A stretch of DNA of 64,000 nt from Streptomyces sp. Alt3 (GTDB taxonomy: Bacteria; Actinomycetota; Actinomycetes; Streptomycetales; Streptomycetaceae). Made by a program: the position numbers and the translations under genes. The notes under the pieces were generated by a model that was not told the origin of the DNA, ran no database searches, and saw only the letters and a list, made by a program, of their open reading frames with translations. This document shows, piece after piece, positions 27,157 through 35,382 of the stretch (its first letter is position 1; each line of letters opens with the position of its first letter). The DNA lies in assembly GCF_030719215.1 (NCBI RefSeq), contig NZ_CP120983.1, forward strand, positions 8,291,600-8,355,599. The letters are read 5' to 3'.

Positions 27157-27531
27157 TCAGACCCCCGCGGCCTCGCCGGCCGACCGTGGCGCTCCGAACT
27201 CGGCGGAGGCAAGGACAGAGTCCAGCCGGGCTCGCGTGGCGGCAAGGTCCCGCATGTGCTCGTCGAGGCGGTCCCGCTCCGCACGAAGCCGGGCGATCAT
27301 CTCCGGGCCGGCGATACCGGTGTGCACGCACGGCAGGAACTCAACGATCGTCCGGCTGCTCAGCCCGGCAGCGTAGAGGAGCTGGATCCACCGCACCCGC
27401 TCCACCGTGTCCGGGGCGTAGAGACGCTGCCCGCCTGCGCTGCGGCTCGACACGATGAGCTGCTGCTGCTCGTAGTAGCGCAGCGCCCGCGTGCTCACTC
27501 CCGCAGCCGATGCCACCTCGCCGATACGCAT
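27157..27531 (-). CDS. MerR-family transcriptional regulator
   Basis: A 124-residue regulator. The winged helix-turn-helix begins MRIGEVASAAGVSTRALRYY and continues QRLYAPDTVERVRWIQLLYA; the C-terminal helix (RAERDRLDEHMRDLAATRAR) is the dimerisation coil. No Cys cluster for metals is present; Cys is limited to FLPCVHTG, so a small organic ligand is more likely. The ATG has GAGGAG upstream. It is divergent from the ABM-domain gene at 27693 and a matching palindromic promoter lies between them. Confidence 0.92.
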   Translation of the reverse strand: MRIGEVASAAGVSTRALRYYEQQQLIVSSRSAGGQRLYAPDTVERVRWIQLLYAAGLSSRTIVEFLPCVHTGIAGPEMIARLRAERDRLDEHMRDLAATRARLDSVLASAEFGAPRSAGEAAGV

Positions 27532-27605
27532 CCCGTCGCTCCTCTGCTCCACATGCCGCTGGGTCCCCGTGTGCTGCCGTGCCGTCCCGGGGTTCGTCGC
27601 CCGAC

Positions 27606-27637
27606 TTGCCTTTGACGTTAACGTCAACTTTTACACT
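27606..27637 (+). promoter_or_regulatory. MerR-type promoter/operator
   Basis: A perfect 16-bp palindrome TTGACGTTAACGTCAA (27612-27627) lies between a -35-like TTGCCT (27606-27611) and a -10-like TACACT (27632-27637). The spacer is 20 bp, longer than the usual 17, exactly the geometry MerR proteins correct by twisting DNA. It should drive the ABM gene at 27693 under the divergent MerR regulator. Confidence 0.7.
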
Positions 27638-27692
27638 CCGACACAGCCGGCCACCAACACCGGCGGAACCGACCACGACGGAGTAGGACCTC

Positions 27693-28043
27693 ATGAGCAC
27701 TGACGACACCACACCCGACGGCCTCATCCCCGCCGCCGTCCTCGCCTCGGACACGCCGGTCGCGGTATACGGATACGCCCGGGCCAAGGCAGGCGGGGAG
27801 GGTCGGATGCTGGGCGAGATCCAGGCGATCATCGGCCTCACCCGCAAGGAGGACGGATGCGAGCAGTACGTGGTGCACACCACGCCGGACCAGCCGGGCG
27901 CCTTCGCCTTCTACGAGCGCTGGTCCTCCGGCGCTCACCTGCTGGCGCACGTTTCGCAGCCGTTCATGCAGACGTACTTCGCCGCCATCGCGGACCTGGT
28001 CGAGGGGGAACTGGAGGCCCACTGGCTGCACCCCCTCTCCTGA
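27693..28043 (+). CDS. ABM-domain monooxygenase (quinol monooxygenase-like)
   Basis: A 116-residue protein with an antibiotic-biosynthesis-monooxygenase fold: VAVYGYARAKAGGEGRMLGE, then TRKEDGCEQYVVHTT, FAFYERWSSGAHLLAHVS and a final QTYFAAIADLVEGE. These cofactor-free dimers oxidise quinols or similar aromatics. The GGAGTAGGACC site precedes the ATG. Control by the divergent MerR regulator is likely from the promoter layout. The role may be detoxification of a redox-active compound (inference). Confidence 0.88.
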   Translation: MSTDDTTPDGLIPAAVLASDTPVAVYGYARAKAGGEGRMLGEIQAIIGLTRKEDGCEQYVVHTTPDQPGAFAFYERWSSGAHLLAHVSQPFMQTYFAAIADLVEGELEAHWLHPLS

Positions 28044-28156
28044 CCCACGACACACGGCCGGTCCCGCGCCCCGCGGTGCCAGCCGCATCCTGCATTCACC
28101 GTCCACGATGGACGCGCTGGTCCCGGCGCCGGGGCTGCCCAGACAATGCACCGGTC

Positions 28157-28246
28157 CTGCTCCCCACGCACGCGGGGATGGCCCCAGGCTTCGGTGGGTT
28201 CGCCTGGACCGCGACGACTGCTCCCCACGCACGCGGGGATGGTCCC
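28157..28246 (+). CRISPR. Mini CRISPR array, type I-E-like repeats (locus 2)
   Basis: Two 29-nt repeats, core TGCTCCCCACGCACGCGGGG, start at 28157 and 28218, again 61 nt apart, with one 32-nt spacer (28186-28217). They differ from locus 1 by CCCCACG for CCCCGCG and GGGGAT for GGGAAT. The orientation is the same as at loci 1, 3 and 4. No leader-like sequence is on the left, where the ABM gene ends 113 bp away, and no cas gene is near. Confidence 0.8.
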
Positions 28247-28300
28247 GATGGATCGGGCCGAGGCCCCGGAATTCGGTGGGCGAGCGGAAAACGAGGTAGT

Positions 28301-28336
28301 CATCGTCGGGCGCCGCGCGAGCGACGCCCGACGATG
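28301..28336. terminator. Hairpin after CRISPR-like locus 2
   Basis: Perfect 12-bp arms CATCGTCGGGCG / CGCCCGACGATG around a 12-nt loop. It is 54 bp after the last repeat of locus 2 and could terminate an array transcript or the ABM gene transcript. Confidence 0.6.
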
Positions 28337-28354
28337 ACCGGCCTGCACAGACGT

Positions 28355-28384
28355 GGGCCCGGCCTCCTCAGCGGAGCCGGGCCC
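28355..28384. terminator. Convergent-gene terminator hairpin
   Basis: Arms GGGCCCGGC / GCCGGGCCC with a 12-nt loop, 22 bp before the stop of the minus-strand secreted-protein gene. It probably terminates that gene and rightward transcripts. Confidence 0.65.
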
Positions 28385-28406
28385 GGGGCCTTCTGGTGGG
28401 TTGGAT

Positions 28407-29801
28407 TCAGTTCACGGTGAAGAAGTAGTCGTAGGGTGCCAGCTGAACGCCCGAGCGGGTCGTCGCGTAGACAGTGAGGTCATGCCAGCCATCCGTTACC
28501 GGGGTCCAGTCGATGCTCGCGGTGTGGTCGGTGCCCGCAGGGACCGACACCTCCGGGTCACCGTTGTTGAAGCTGTACGTGAAGCTCACGACATCCTTCA
28601 CCCTGGATGTGAACGTGAAGGTGCCCGGAACGCCGATGCCACCACCCGAACCGTTCTCCGGGTAGGTGACCGAGGAGACACCGGGGGTGGTGTCGAAACT
28701 GGTACCCCACCACGCTGTGTCGCTCACCCATCCGTTGCCACTCCTGCTGCTCACCTGGAGGTGCTCGCCGTAGAGGCCATCCAGCGCGAGCTCCACCGTT
28801 GCGGTGCCGTCCGGTCGTGCCGTGACGTCGAAGGTCCTGTCCTCCTGACCTCCGACGGTCTTGACGGAGTAGCTCACGACCGGGCTCTTCGCCTGCAGCT
28901 CGGGGTCGGGGCTCAACGTGAACTCGGTCGGCTGACCGAACTCGGGTTCCGGGACCGCCGGTGAGATGGTGGGCGCCGTGGACTTGACTCGGAAGTCGTA
29001 CCTGGCGATTTCCGACCCGTTGTAGGCGCGGTCCAGGCTGCGCACCCAAAGCGTCATCGGACCGGAGCCGGTCGGCGGGACCAGACTGAGCGTGGTCGAG
29101 CCACCGAGCGTGTTGGCGCGCTTGAAGTACGTTGTATCGGCGTACGGGTCGACGGGCTGCGGAATGCCGTAGTCACCGATACTCGTACCGATGACCGGCA
29201 GGGTCTGCTGCCAGGAGAACTCGAAGCCTTCGACATCGTCGACGCCGCTCGCGCTGAGCGTGAACTCGACCGGCTCGCCGCCTTCGTTCCATGTCTCGGG
29301 TGCGTAGTTCGACGAGGCGATGGAGGGGGCATTCGCCGGCCTGCTGTTGTCGACGGTGACGTAGCAGGGTGCTGACCAGTCCGAGACCGCGTTCCCGGCC
29401 ACCGTCTGCGCCTGCCACGCGTAGCTCTGGCCGTCGGTGAGCGCGCTTGCCGGAAGTGTGGCCGGAGCCTCGAATCCGGGGGTGGCGTAGTCGCGGGTGA
29501 CCGTGGTGATCTTCGAGGGATCGGCTACCGGCCAGACCTGGTACCGCACGCTGACGCGGGCGCCTCCCGTGGTCTCCGGGACTCCGGGGATGCCTTCCAC
29601 CAGCAGACCTTCGCGGGCCCACCGGTACGAAGGCTGCTCTGCGTCCGTCGCGCAGTGCCTGTACCCGTTGAACAGTTGAGTCGGTGGGGTGAGCGTCCCG
29701 TCGACCGCGTTCGCCGGGGTTGCTGCGCCGGCCAGTGCCATGGCAACAGCTCCCAGAGAGGCGAGAACTGCACGCGGTCTCGCGCCGAAGGACATGGTCA
29801 A
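28407..29801 (-). CDS. Secreted beta-sandwich repeat protein
   Basis: A 464-residue protein with a signal peptide (RPRAVLASLGAVAMALAGAA, cleavage near ANA-VDG). The mature chain is rich in Thr, Ser, Pro and Val, with Ig/fibronectin-like strands: DGQSYAWQAQTVAGNAVSDW, EGFEFSWQQTLPVIG, PMTLWVRSLDRAYNGSEIA and FTYSFNNGDPEVSVPAGTDH. No catalytic residues stand out; such proteins are surface or secreted proteins of unknown role. I chose a TTG at 29801 because GGGAGG lies 6 nt upstream; the ATG at 29795 is the alternative. The gap 29802-30170 has no supported gene. Confidence 0.8.
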   Translation of the reverse strand: MTMSFGARPRAVLASLGAVAMALAGAATPANAVDGTLTPPTQLFNGYRHCATDAEQPSYRWAREGLLVEGIPGVPETTGGARVSVRYQVWPVADPSKITTVTRDYATPGFEAPATLPASALTDGQSYAWQAQTVAGNAVSDWSAPCYVTVDNSRPANAPSIASSNYAPETWNEGGEPVEFTLSASGVDDVEGFEFSWQQTLPVIGTSIGDYGIPQPVDPYADTTYFKRANTLGGSTTLSLVPPTGSGPMTLWVRSLDRAYNGSEIARYDFRVKSTAPTISPAVPEPEFGQPTEFTLSPDPELQAKSPVVSYSVKTVGGQEDRTFDVTARPDGTATVELALDGLYGEHLQVSSRSGNGWVSDTAWWGTSFDTTPGVSSVTYPENGSGGGIGVPGTFTFTSRVKDVVSFTYSFNNGDPEVSVPAGTDHTASIDWTPVTDGWHDLTVYATTRSGVQLAPYDYFFTVN

Positions 29802-30170
29802 GTGATTCCTCCCGTTGATCGCACGCAGGGTGCCCCGATGGGCACGTATGTGCGAGCGGCGAGCGCATCGTATCTGTGTGTCATTGCTTGGCGCGCAGGA
29901 TTTGATCAGTCGAGCGATGGTGGCCCTGCCCGGAGAACCGGGACGTTCTCGAGCGGCACTGCGGACCATCCCGCACGCGTGGGAGGTGACTTCACCGCGA
30001 CCGGACTGTCGGCGGGAGCCCGGACAGCGCCTGCATGCACCGGCAACTCCCATTCTCCGCGCCGGGCGCGCGGGCCGTCGTGGCACCTCGTTCGTCACAT
30101 CCGGGTGCCGGGTCGTACGGCGCGTTGACCGGTGACGCCGCCCTCGGTGGGAGCTCTCCTTCAGAAGCCG

Positions 30171-30239
30171 GGAAAGTCGCCGCCGCGACCAAGCCCACCC
30201 GCCAGCCCTTCGTGCACATCGGCGAAGTTCCGTCTGCCC
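30171..30239. repeat. Dispersed element R, copy 2
   Basis: This is the second copy of the element described at 22541; it stops where the terminal inverted repeat of the Tn3-like element begins. The plus-strand peptide tail is TKPTRQPFVHIGEVPSARV, which stops inside the inverted repeat. Confidence 0.55.
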
Positions 30240-30285
30240 GGGTGTGAGTAGTCGAGGTGCAAGAAATCCCGGTGAGATTGATCTT
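30240..30285 (+). repeat. Left terminal inverted repeat of the Tn3-like unit
   Basis: Outer end GGGTGTGAGTAGT, inner part with GAAATCCCGG. It matches the reverse complement of 33113-33158 with six mismatches. Confidence 0.85.
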
Positions 30286-30370
30286 GGGCGAGTAGCACAC
30301 CGTTCGTGGCCTCGCTGAGGTTCACGGAAAGATCGTCGCGCGGGTACCGGCGCTGGCTACGGGCCGCCTC

Positions 30371-30811
30371 GTGTCAGTGGAGTTTCTGACTGATGAGCAG
30401 GCCGAGGCGTACGGGGCGTTCAGCGAGGTGCCCACGCGCCCGCTGATGAACCGGCAGCTGACCGTGCAGGAGTCCCGCCACCGTCTGGCCCGCGCGATCT
30501 GCCACGGCGGCCGGGGCCAGATCCGCCAGGCGTACGGCGAGGGCCAGGAGGACCAGCTCGCCGCCCTCGGCCTGGTCCTCAACGCCGTCGTCCTGTGGAA
30601 CACCCGCTACCTTGACGCCGCCGTCGCCCAGCTCCGCGCCGAGGGCCACGACATCGAGGACGAGGACGTCGCCCGCCTCTCCCCGCTCAAGGACCGGCAC
30701 ATCAAGCTCCTGGGCCGCTACCTGTTCGACATCACAGCCAGCGGCCCCGGCCAGGGCCTGCGCCCTCTCCGGGACCCGGACGCCGTCGAGGACGACGAGG
30801 GCAACGGCTGA
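30371..30811 (+). pseudogene. Tn3-family transposase with a large internal deletion
   Basis: A 146-codon open frame joins the extreme N-terminus of a Tn3 transposase (VEFLTDEQAEAYGAFSEVPT) straight to its C-terminal region (LARAICHGGRGQIRQAYGEG, LNAVVLWNTRYLDAAVAQLR, LSPLKDRHIKLLGRYLFDI). Full-length enzymes are close to 1000 residues, so about 85% has been lost in frame. The DDE catalytic Asp residues are missing; the end that closes the RNase H-like domain remains. It can no longer catalyse transposition. Confidence 0.88.
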
Positions 30812-30860
30812 ATCGGCGCGCGACGTCCGGTGGAGACGTAGCGCCTCCCAGCCCGAGCTG

Positions 30861-32219
30861 TCAGAACGGTGGTTCGGTGGAGTAGGCGCCGTCCCAGGCG
30901 GGTGTGGTCGGTTTGCGTATCGGCTGCTGGAGGAGTCGTACAGCGTCTTGGATGCGGCCGAGGTCGATAAGGCGCTCGGCACGAAGAGAGCTGTTGACTG
31001 CCGGGTGCTGTGCGAGGACTGCGTCGGCTTCTTCGGTGCGGCCGGCTTTGTCAAGCATGTCGGACAAGGCCCAGGCCGCATACCGGGTGTCGCCCTCGGG
31101 GTGCGCCCGCGTCAGCTCGATCGCTTCGTCGAGCAGGCCGCAGTCGGCCATGAGCGGAAGCCGCATCTGGAAGAGGTCCCAGTCCTCCTTGCCATCGCGT
31201 CGCGCCTTGATGGCATCGAGGTGGGCCAAGCCCTCTCGAGACCGGCCGTGGTCGGCGTACAGGGTGCAAAGAGTGTGGACGAGCCAGTCCTCCGCGTCGT
31301 GTTCGGTATGCGCGCGCAGCACCTCGATCGCCTCGTTGCCCCGTCCGTGCCGGACCAGGAGCTCGGACAGAGGTACAGCCACATGCCACATGCCGGACGG
31401 CGTGGCACCGAACGTGCGGTAGGCGGCGATCGCGCCTTCCACGTCGTCGCGTTCCTCCAGCACTTCGGCAAGGCGCTGCACGGCGTGTCCGTGGTAATCG
31501 GACGCCGCGTACGCACGCAGTTCCGTGATCCGGTCGTGTCTGGCCAGCAGGTCGGCCAGCTGGTCATGGCCGTTGACGGAGGTGACCTCGCGGGTATGCA
31601 GCAGAGTGATCGCCTCCTCGATCCGGCCCTGGCGTTCCCTGATCGTGGCGAGCAGGTCGACTGCGTTGGACGGTTCCATCCGGCGGTTGTCGCAGTCCGG
31701 GTCGTTGCAGGCAGGGACCGCTGCTTCCATCCGGCCCTCCAACAGAACCGCCGCTTCCTCGTCCATGCCCGCCGTCTCGGCGACGTCGACCAGGCAATCG
31801 GCGAGGAACCAGTCCTGGATCCCGGCGCGCAGCAGCATGAACGCCTCGCCGCTGTGGCCGTGGCGGGCCAGCAGGCGTGCGAAGAAGACCAGCGCCAGTC
31901 GGTCACCGGCCTCCGCGTACGGACGGGACAGCGCGATCGCCTCCTCCGCCCGGCCCCAGCCCTCCAGCAACTCCGCCCGGGCTTGGGCCGCCGGCCACCA
32001 GTTCGTGGCGACGTACGGAGAGAGCACCTCCAACGCCTGCTCTCGCTGGCCCCGATTCCCGAGCAGCCGGGCCCACCCCAGCGCGCAGAACCACTCCCCG
32101 CGGCCGGCCTGGAACTCCACTTCCCGCTCATGACCGAGTTCGAGAAGCCGCGCCACCAGGGGCGGAGGAATGCAGGCCGTCAGAGTTCGGGCCCGGTAGT
32201 CAAGATCATCAGCGTCCAC
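30861..32219 (-). CDS. TPR-repeat protein carried by the Tn3-like unit
   Basis: A 452-residue soluble protein made largely of TPR-like helix pairs: LGNRGQREQALEVLSPYVA, EGWGRAEEAIALSRPYAEAG, RERQGRIEEAITLLHTREV, VRHGRGNEAIEVLRAHTEHD, LMADCGLLDEAIELTRAHPE, DKAGRTEEADAVLAQHP. It starts MDADDLDYRARTLTACIPPP. The CNDPDCDN insert near 175 is a local oddity and might bind metal. It lies between the two transposon ends, opposite tnpA and the resolvase, so it is passenger cargo. TPR proteins are scaffolds; the partner is unknown. Confidence 0.85.
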   Translation of the reverse strand: MDADDLDYRARTLTACIPPPLVARLLELGHEREVEFQAGRGEWFCALGWARLLGNRGQREQALEVLSPYVATNWWPAAQARAELLEGWGRAEEAIALSRPYAEAGDRLALVFFARLLARHGHSGEAFMLLRAGIQDWFLADCLVDVAETAGMDEEAAVLLEGRMEAAVPACNDPDCDNRRMEPSNAVDLLATIRERQGRIEEAITLLHTREVTSVNGHDQLADLLARHDRITELRAYAASDYHGHAVQRLAEVLEERDDVEGAIAAYRTFGATPSGMWHVAVPLSELLVRHGRGNEAIEVLRAHTEHDAEDWLVHTLCTLYADHGRSREGLAHLDAIKARRDGKEDWDLFQMRLPLMADCGLLDEAIELTRAHPEGDTRYAAWALSDMLDKAGRTEEADAVLAQHPAVNSSLRAERLIDLGRIQDAVRLLQQPIRKPTTPAWDGAYSTEPPF

Positions 32220-32289
32220 GACAGCGCACTTTAGCCCTCACCACCGACACAGCCCGCACGTCGGGGTCATCGCATGTGAGGGCAGGCGT

Positions 32290-32434
32290 CAATAAACGAT
32301 CGTTTTCTGAAGATCGCCCAGAAGGGCCCCCAGGCCCAGAAGGTCCCCAGACCCCGAAGGGCCTTCAGGAACCCCTTCAAAAACCTGGGGGTTCAACAAC
32401 CTCGGACCACCGTTTCCTGACATGATCCGGGGCC
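32290..32434. promoter_or_regulatory. Candidate res/promoter region before the resolvase
   Basis: Tn3 resolvases act on a res site directly upstream of their gene. This A/T-richer gap holds a palindromic 20-mer, CGATCGTTTTCTGAAGATCG (32297-32316), a C/A-rich quasi-repeat stretch (32318-32390) and a related CCGTTTCCTGACATGATCCG near the start codon. The subsites are not formally assigned. Confidence 0.4.
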
Positions 32435-33097
32435 ATGACCGCCCTCGAACCGGCCGACGGACCGGACCTCCTCGTCGCCGAGCCGCTCGTCCGCACCGAA
32501 ATCAAGATCGGATACGCCCGGGTCTCCACCGGCGGGCAGAAGCTCGAACGGCAGGTCGACGCCCTCGCCGCCGCCGGATGCCGGAAGATCTTCGCGGATG
32601 AGAAGTCCGGCAAGAACGCCTTCCGCCCTGAACTGAAGGCGTGCCACGCCTTCCTCGACGCCGACGACACCCTCGTGGTCCCCTCGCTCGACCGCTACGG
32701 TCGCAGCCTCCAGGACCTCTTCAACATGGTCGCCGAGCTACGCGACCGAGGGATCGGCTTCACCTCGCTGCACGAGAACCTGGACACCACTACCCCCGGC
32801 GGCCGGCTCATCTTCCACGTCTTCGCCGGCCTTGCGGAGTTCGTCCGCGAGCTCATCGTCATCGGCACCAACGAGGGCCTGGCCGCCGCCCGCGGGCGGG
32901 TCGGCGGGCGCCCCACCGTCGCTACCGAGGAAGTCATCAAGGCCGCCCGCGACCTGCTGCCCGACCCTGGCCGCTCCATCACCTCGATCGCCAAACTTCT
33001 TGGCGTCTCCCCGGGCACCCTCTACAACCACATCCCCGACCTGCGCGAACTGCGCGCAGGCACCGTCCCCCGCCAGTTCGAAGCCCGTGCGAGGTAG
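32435..33097 (+). CDS. Serine recombinase (Tn3-type resolvase)
   Basis: A 220-residue site-specific recombinase. The catalytic Ser is in GYARVSTGGQ (Ser31), followed by the conserved DEKSGKNAFRP and VPSLDRYGRSLQDL, the core helix, and a C-terminal helix-turn-helix SITSIAKLLGVSPGTLYNHI. The N-terminal 20-residue extension is longer than in classic TnpR. It would resolve cointegrates at the upstream region. It is intact even though the transposase is not. Confidence 0.93.
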   Translation: MTALEPADGPDLLVAEPLVRTEIKIGYARVSTGGQKLERQVDALAAAGCRKIFADEKSGKNAFRPELKACHAFLDADDTLVVPSLDRYGRSLQDLFNMVAELRDRGIGFTSLHENLDTTTPGGRLIFHVFAGLAEFVRELIVIGTNEGLAAARGRVGGRPTVATEEVIKAARDLLPDPGRSITSIAKLLGVSPGTLYNHIPDLRELRAGTVPRQFEARAR

Positions 33098-33112
33098 GCG
33101 GACCACCCCAGC

Positions 33113-33158
33113 AAGATCGTTCTCGCCGGGATTTCCTGTACCTCAACTACTCACACCC
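33113..33158 (-). repeat. Right terminal inverted repeat of the Tn3-like unit
   Basis: Its outer end (CTACTCACACCC on the plus strand) touches the CRISPR repeat at 33159. It matches the left end in inverted orientation with six mismatches in 46. Confidence 0.85.
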
Positions 33159-33187
33159 GTGCTCCCCGCGCACGCGGGGATGACCCC
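33159..33187 (+). CRISPR. Single type I-E-like CRISPR repeat (locus 3)
   Basis: A 29-nt sequence with core TGCTCCCCGCGCACGCGGGG, the best match of all to the common actinobacterial I-E repeat. It begins at the first base after the Tn3-like inverted repeat. No second repeat lies 61 nt to either side. A single repeat is not an array by itself; the call rests on identity with loci 1, 2 and 4. Confidence 0.65.
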
Positions 33188-33223
33188 GGCTCCGCCGAAG
33201 CCTGCACGTTCACCTGGGAGGTG

Positions 33224-34494
33224 TCAGTGGCGGGAGCTGTCGGTCCTGGACTTTCGCAGGCCGTAGAGGGCTGCCCCGAGGATGAGGACTGCGGTGCCGG
33301 AGATGACGGTATTCAGGGGCAGGGCGACGGCCAGAGCTGTACAGCCGGCGAGGCCGATGACGGGGACGAGGCGGTTGGGTCGGCCCTCCTGTGGGGTGAG
33401 GGTCCAGGCGGAGGCGTTGGTGATGGCGTAGTAGGCCAGGACGCCGAAGGAGGAGAATCCGATCGCGCCGCGTACGTCGGTGGTTGCGGCCAGCAGGGCG
33501 ACGACGGTGCCGACGGTCAGTTCGGCGCGGTGCGGGACACCGAAGCGGGGATGGACGGCTGCCAAGGCATGCGGCAGGTGCTGGTCACGGGCTATGGCCA
33601 GGGTGGTGCGGGAGACTCCGAGGATCAGTGCGAGCAGGGAGCCGAGAGCAGCAGCGGCTCCACCCACGCGGACGATGGGCACGAGCCAGTCGGCGCCTGC
33701 GGCCCGCACGGCGTCCGACAGTGGGGCGGTGGCGTCCGCCAGTCCGCCCGGTCCCAACACTGTCAGCCCGGCGATGGCGACGAGACCGTAGACGGCGAGG
33801 GCGATGCCGAGCGCGATCGGGATCGCGCGGGGGATGGTGCGGGCGGGGTCGCGGACCTCCTCGCCGAGGGTGGCGATGCGGGCGTATCCGGCGAATGCGA
33901 AGAACAGCAGGCCCGCAGCCTGAAGAATCCCGCCGACGGTGGCGTCCGGGCCGATGCCCACCCGCGCGGTGTCCGTGCCCGCGGAGGTCAGGGCGGTGAC
34001 GGCCACGGTCGTGAGCACGGCCAGGACGACCGTGACGATGACACGGGTCAGGAGAGCGGACTTGTGTACACCGGCATAGTTCACCGCGGTCAGTACGACC
34101 ACCGCGGCCACCGCCACCGCATGAGCCTGGTCCGGCCACAGATAGGCGCCGGCAGTGAGGGCCATGGCCGCGCAGGAGGCGGTTTTGCCGACGACGAACG
34201 CCCAGCCGGCCTGGTAGCCCCAGAAGTCGCCCAGGCGCTCGCGGCCGTAGACGTACGTGCCACCCGACTGCGGGTAGAGGGCTGCCAGCCGTGCCGAGGC
34301 GTCGCATTGCAGTAGGCCACCACCGCTGCCACGCCCAAGGCCAGAAGCAGTCCTGACCCGGCGGCGCCGGCGGCTGGGCCGAGCGCCGCGAAGATCCCGG
34401 CTCCGACCATCGAGCCCAGGCCGATCACCACCGCGTCGGACACACCCAGATGACGCTTCATCGCGCCTGCGCCTGTCGGGGCTCCCGTGTTCAT
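33224..34494 (-). pseudogene. APC-family amino acid permease, frameshifted
   Basis: The ATG at 34494 starts VSDAVVIGLGSMVGAGIFAA, the conserved first membrane segment of APC permeases, and continues to VAAVVAYCNAT. Near 34298-34305 the sense shifts by one base and the rest of the protein follows in another frame (GGTYVYGRERLGDFWGYQAG, FAFAGYARIATLGEEVRDPA) to a stop at 33224. Together they make a normal permease of about 420 residues with 11-12 membrane segments. A one-base deletion explains the break. If it is a sequencing error the gene is intact. Confidence 0.85.
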
Positions 34495-34549
34495 CACACA
34501 CTCTTTCTCGCATCGGTCGTCGACCCGGCGCACCGAAGCCGAGGAAGAT

Positions 34550-35382
34550 GTCGGGCTGGGGTGTGCGCCGGAGCGGCGGTGCCGGTCTGTTGGTGAGTCC
34601 TCCAGGGCAGGGCGGCTCACCGGACGATGAGGTTTCGTGGCCGCCGCGAGACAGCGACGCCATCACCCCCGAGGCTGCCTGGGCGCAGCATGGGCCGCCG
34701 CCACCAGCGGCTTCGGCTCACGGCCGGATGTCAGGAGTTGCGTGGCGTGACCAGGCCGGATTCGTAGGCGAGCACGACGAGCTGAGCGCGGTCCATGAGT
34801 GCCGGTCGGCTCGGTGTCGCCGTAGCCGCGTTGGTGGGGCTGACCGGCACCGGCAACGGGCGAGGCGGGGCTTCGTGGCTCTGCTGGTGGGGGTGATCGG
34901 CATGGTCCTGGGAGGGCCGGCGCTGACCCGCTCCCGCCGCACCGGCTGACCGCAGCAAGACGGGGAGCCGTCGGATCTTCCTGCGATCCCGAAGTACTCA
35001 GAGCTGGTCGGTAGGGGAGTGCCTCGGCGGTGGTTTCGTCGTAGGCGGCAAGCGTGAGAAAGAGGTGAGGCTGCCGACGCCGAGGTACTCGGCGACAGAG
35101 GCGGCCGGCTCCTTGCTGGTGCGAGGGCGCAGGGCTACCGCAAGCATGGCAACTACGATGGCGATAGGCGGCCGTCGTTGTCGTCTGCCGCGAGAACGTC
35201 AGTCGTCCTGCTAAGAGAAGCGTCGGTGGCATTCGGCATCCGCCAGGCCCACCTTCCGTTCCTGCGAAGTGCTGCCGGCCTGTGAGGTCGCCGTGACGCG
35301 GGCGAACGGCACCGCCTACACGGCTTTCACGTAGGGCCCGAAGTCGCCTGCTACGTGGAAGCTGTGCGGCAGCACGCTTGGC
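34550..35382. other. Gap with no supported gene
   Basis: Short frames exist on both strands, for example a minus-strand tail MDRAQLVVLAYESGLVTPRN (34739-34800) and a plus-strand hydrophobic tail FVALLVGVIGMVLGGPA (near 34880). A minus-strand stretch near 35060-35165 reads AMLAVALRPRTSKEPAASVA, like a small exported protein. None has a start with a ribosome site and a recognised family. Confidence 0.3.

Larger units (their letters stand above)
30240..33158. mobile_element. Non-autonomous Tn3-like transposon carrying a TPR gene
   Basis: A 2.9-kb unit bounded by 46-bp inverted repeats (40 of 46 positions match). It holds an internally deleted tnpA, a TPR protein on the opposite strand, a candidate res site and an intact serine resolvase. 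Tn3-family units have about 38-bp inverted repeats and a tnpA/tnpR pair, so the layout fits. With tnpA lost, it could move only if a related TnpA acts in trans. No obvious 5-bp target duplication is seen; the right end directly abuts a CRISPR repeat. Confidence 0.8.

Noticed and set aside
22646..28043. cas genes between CRISPR-like loci 1 and 2
   Set aside because: All genes there are SDR, XRE, serine hydrolase, alpha/beta hydrolase, MerR and ABM; none shows HD, Cas3 or Cascade motifs.
30240..33158. Reading 33113-33158 as a CRISPR leader
   Set aside because: It matches 30240-30285 in inverted orientation around tnpA and a resolvase, so it is a transposon end.
33224..34666. Single complete permease from the long frame
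   Set aside because: The first membrane segment and the start codon are in another frame, so a frameshift is required.
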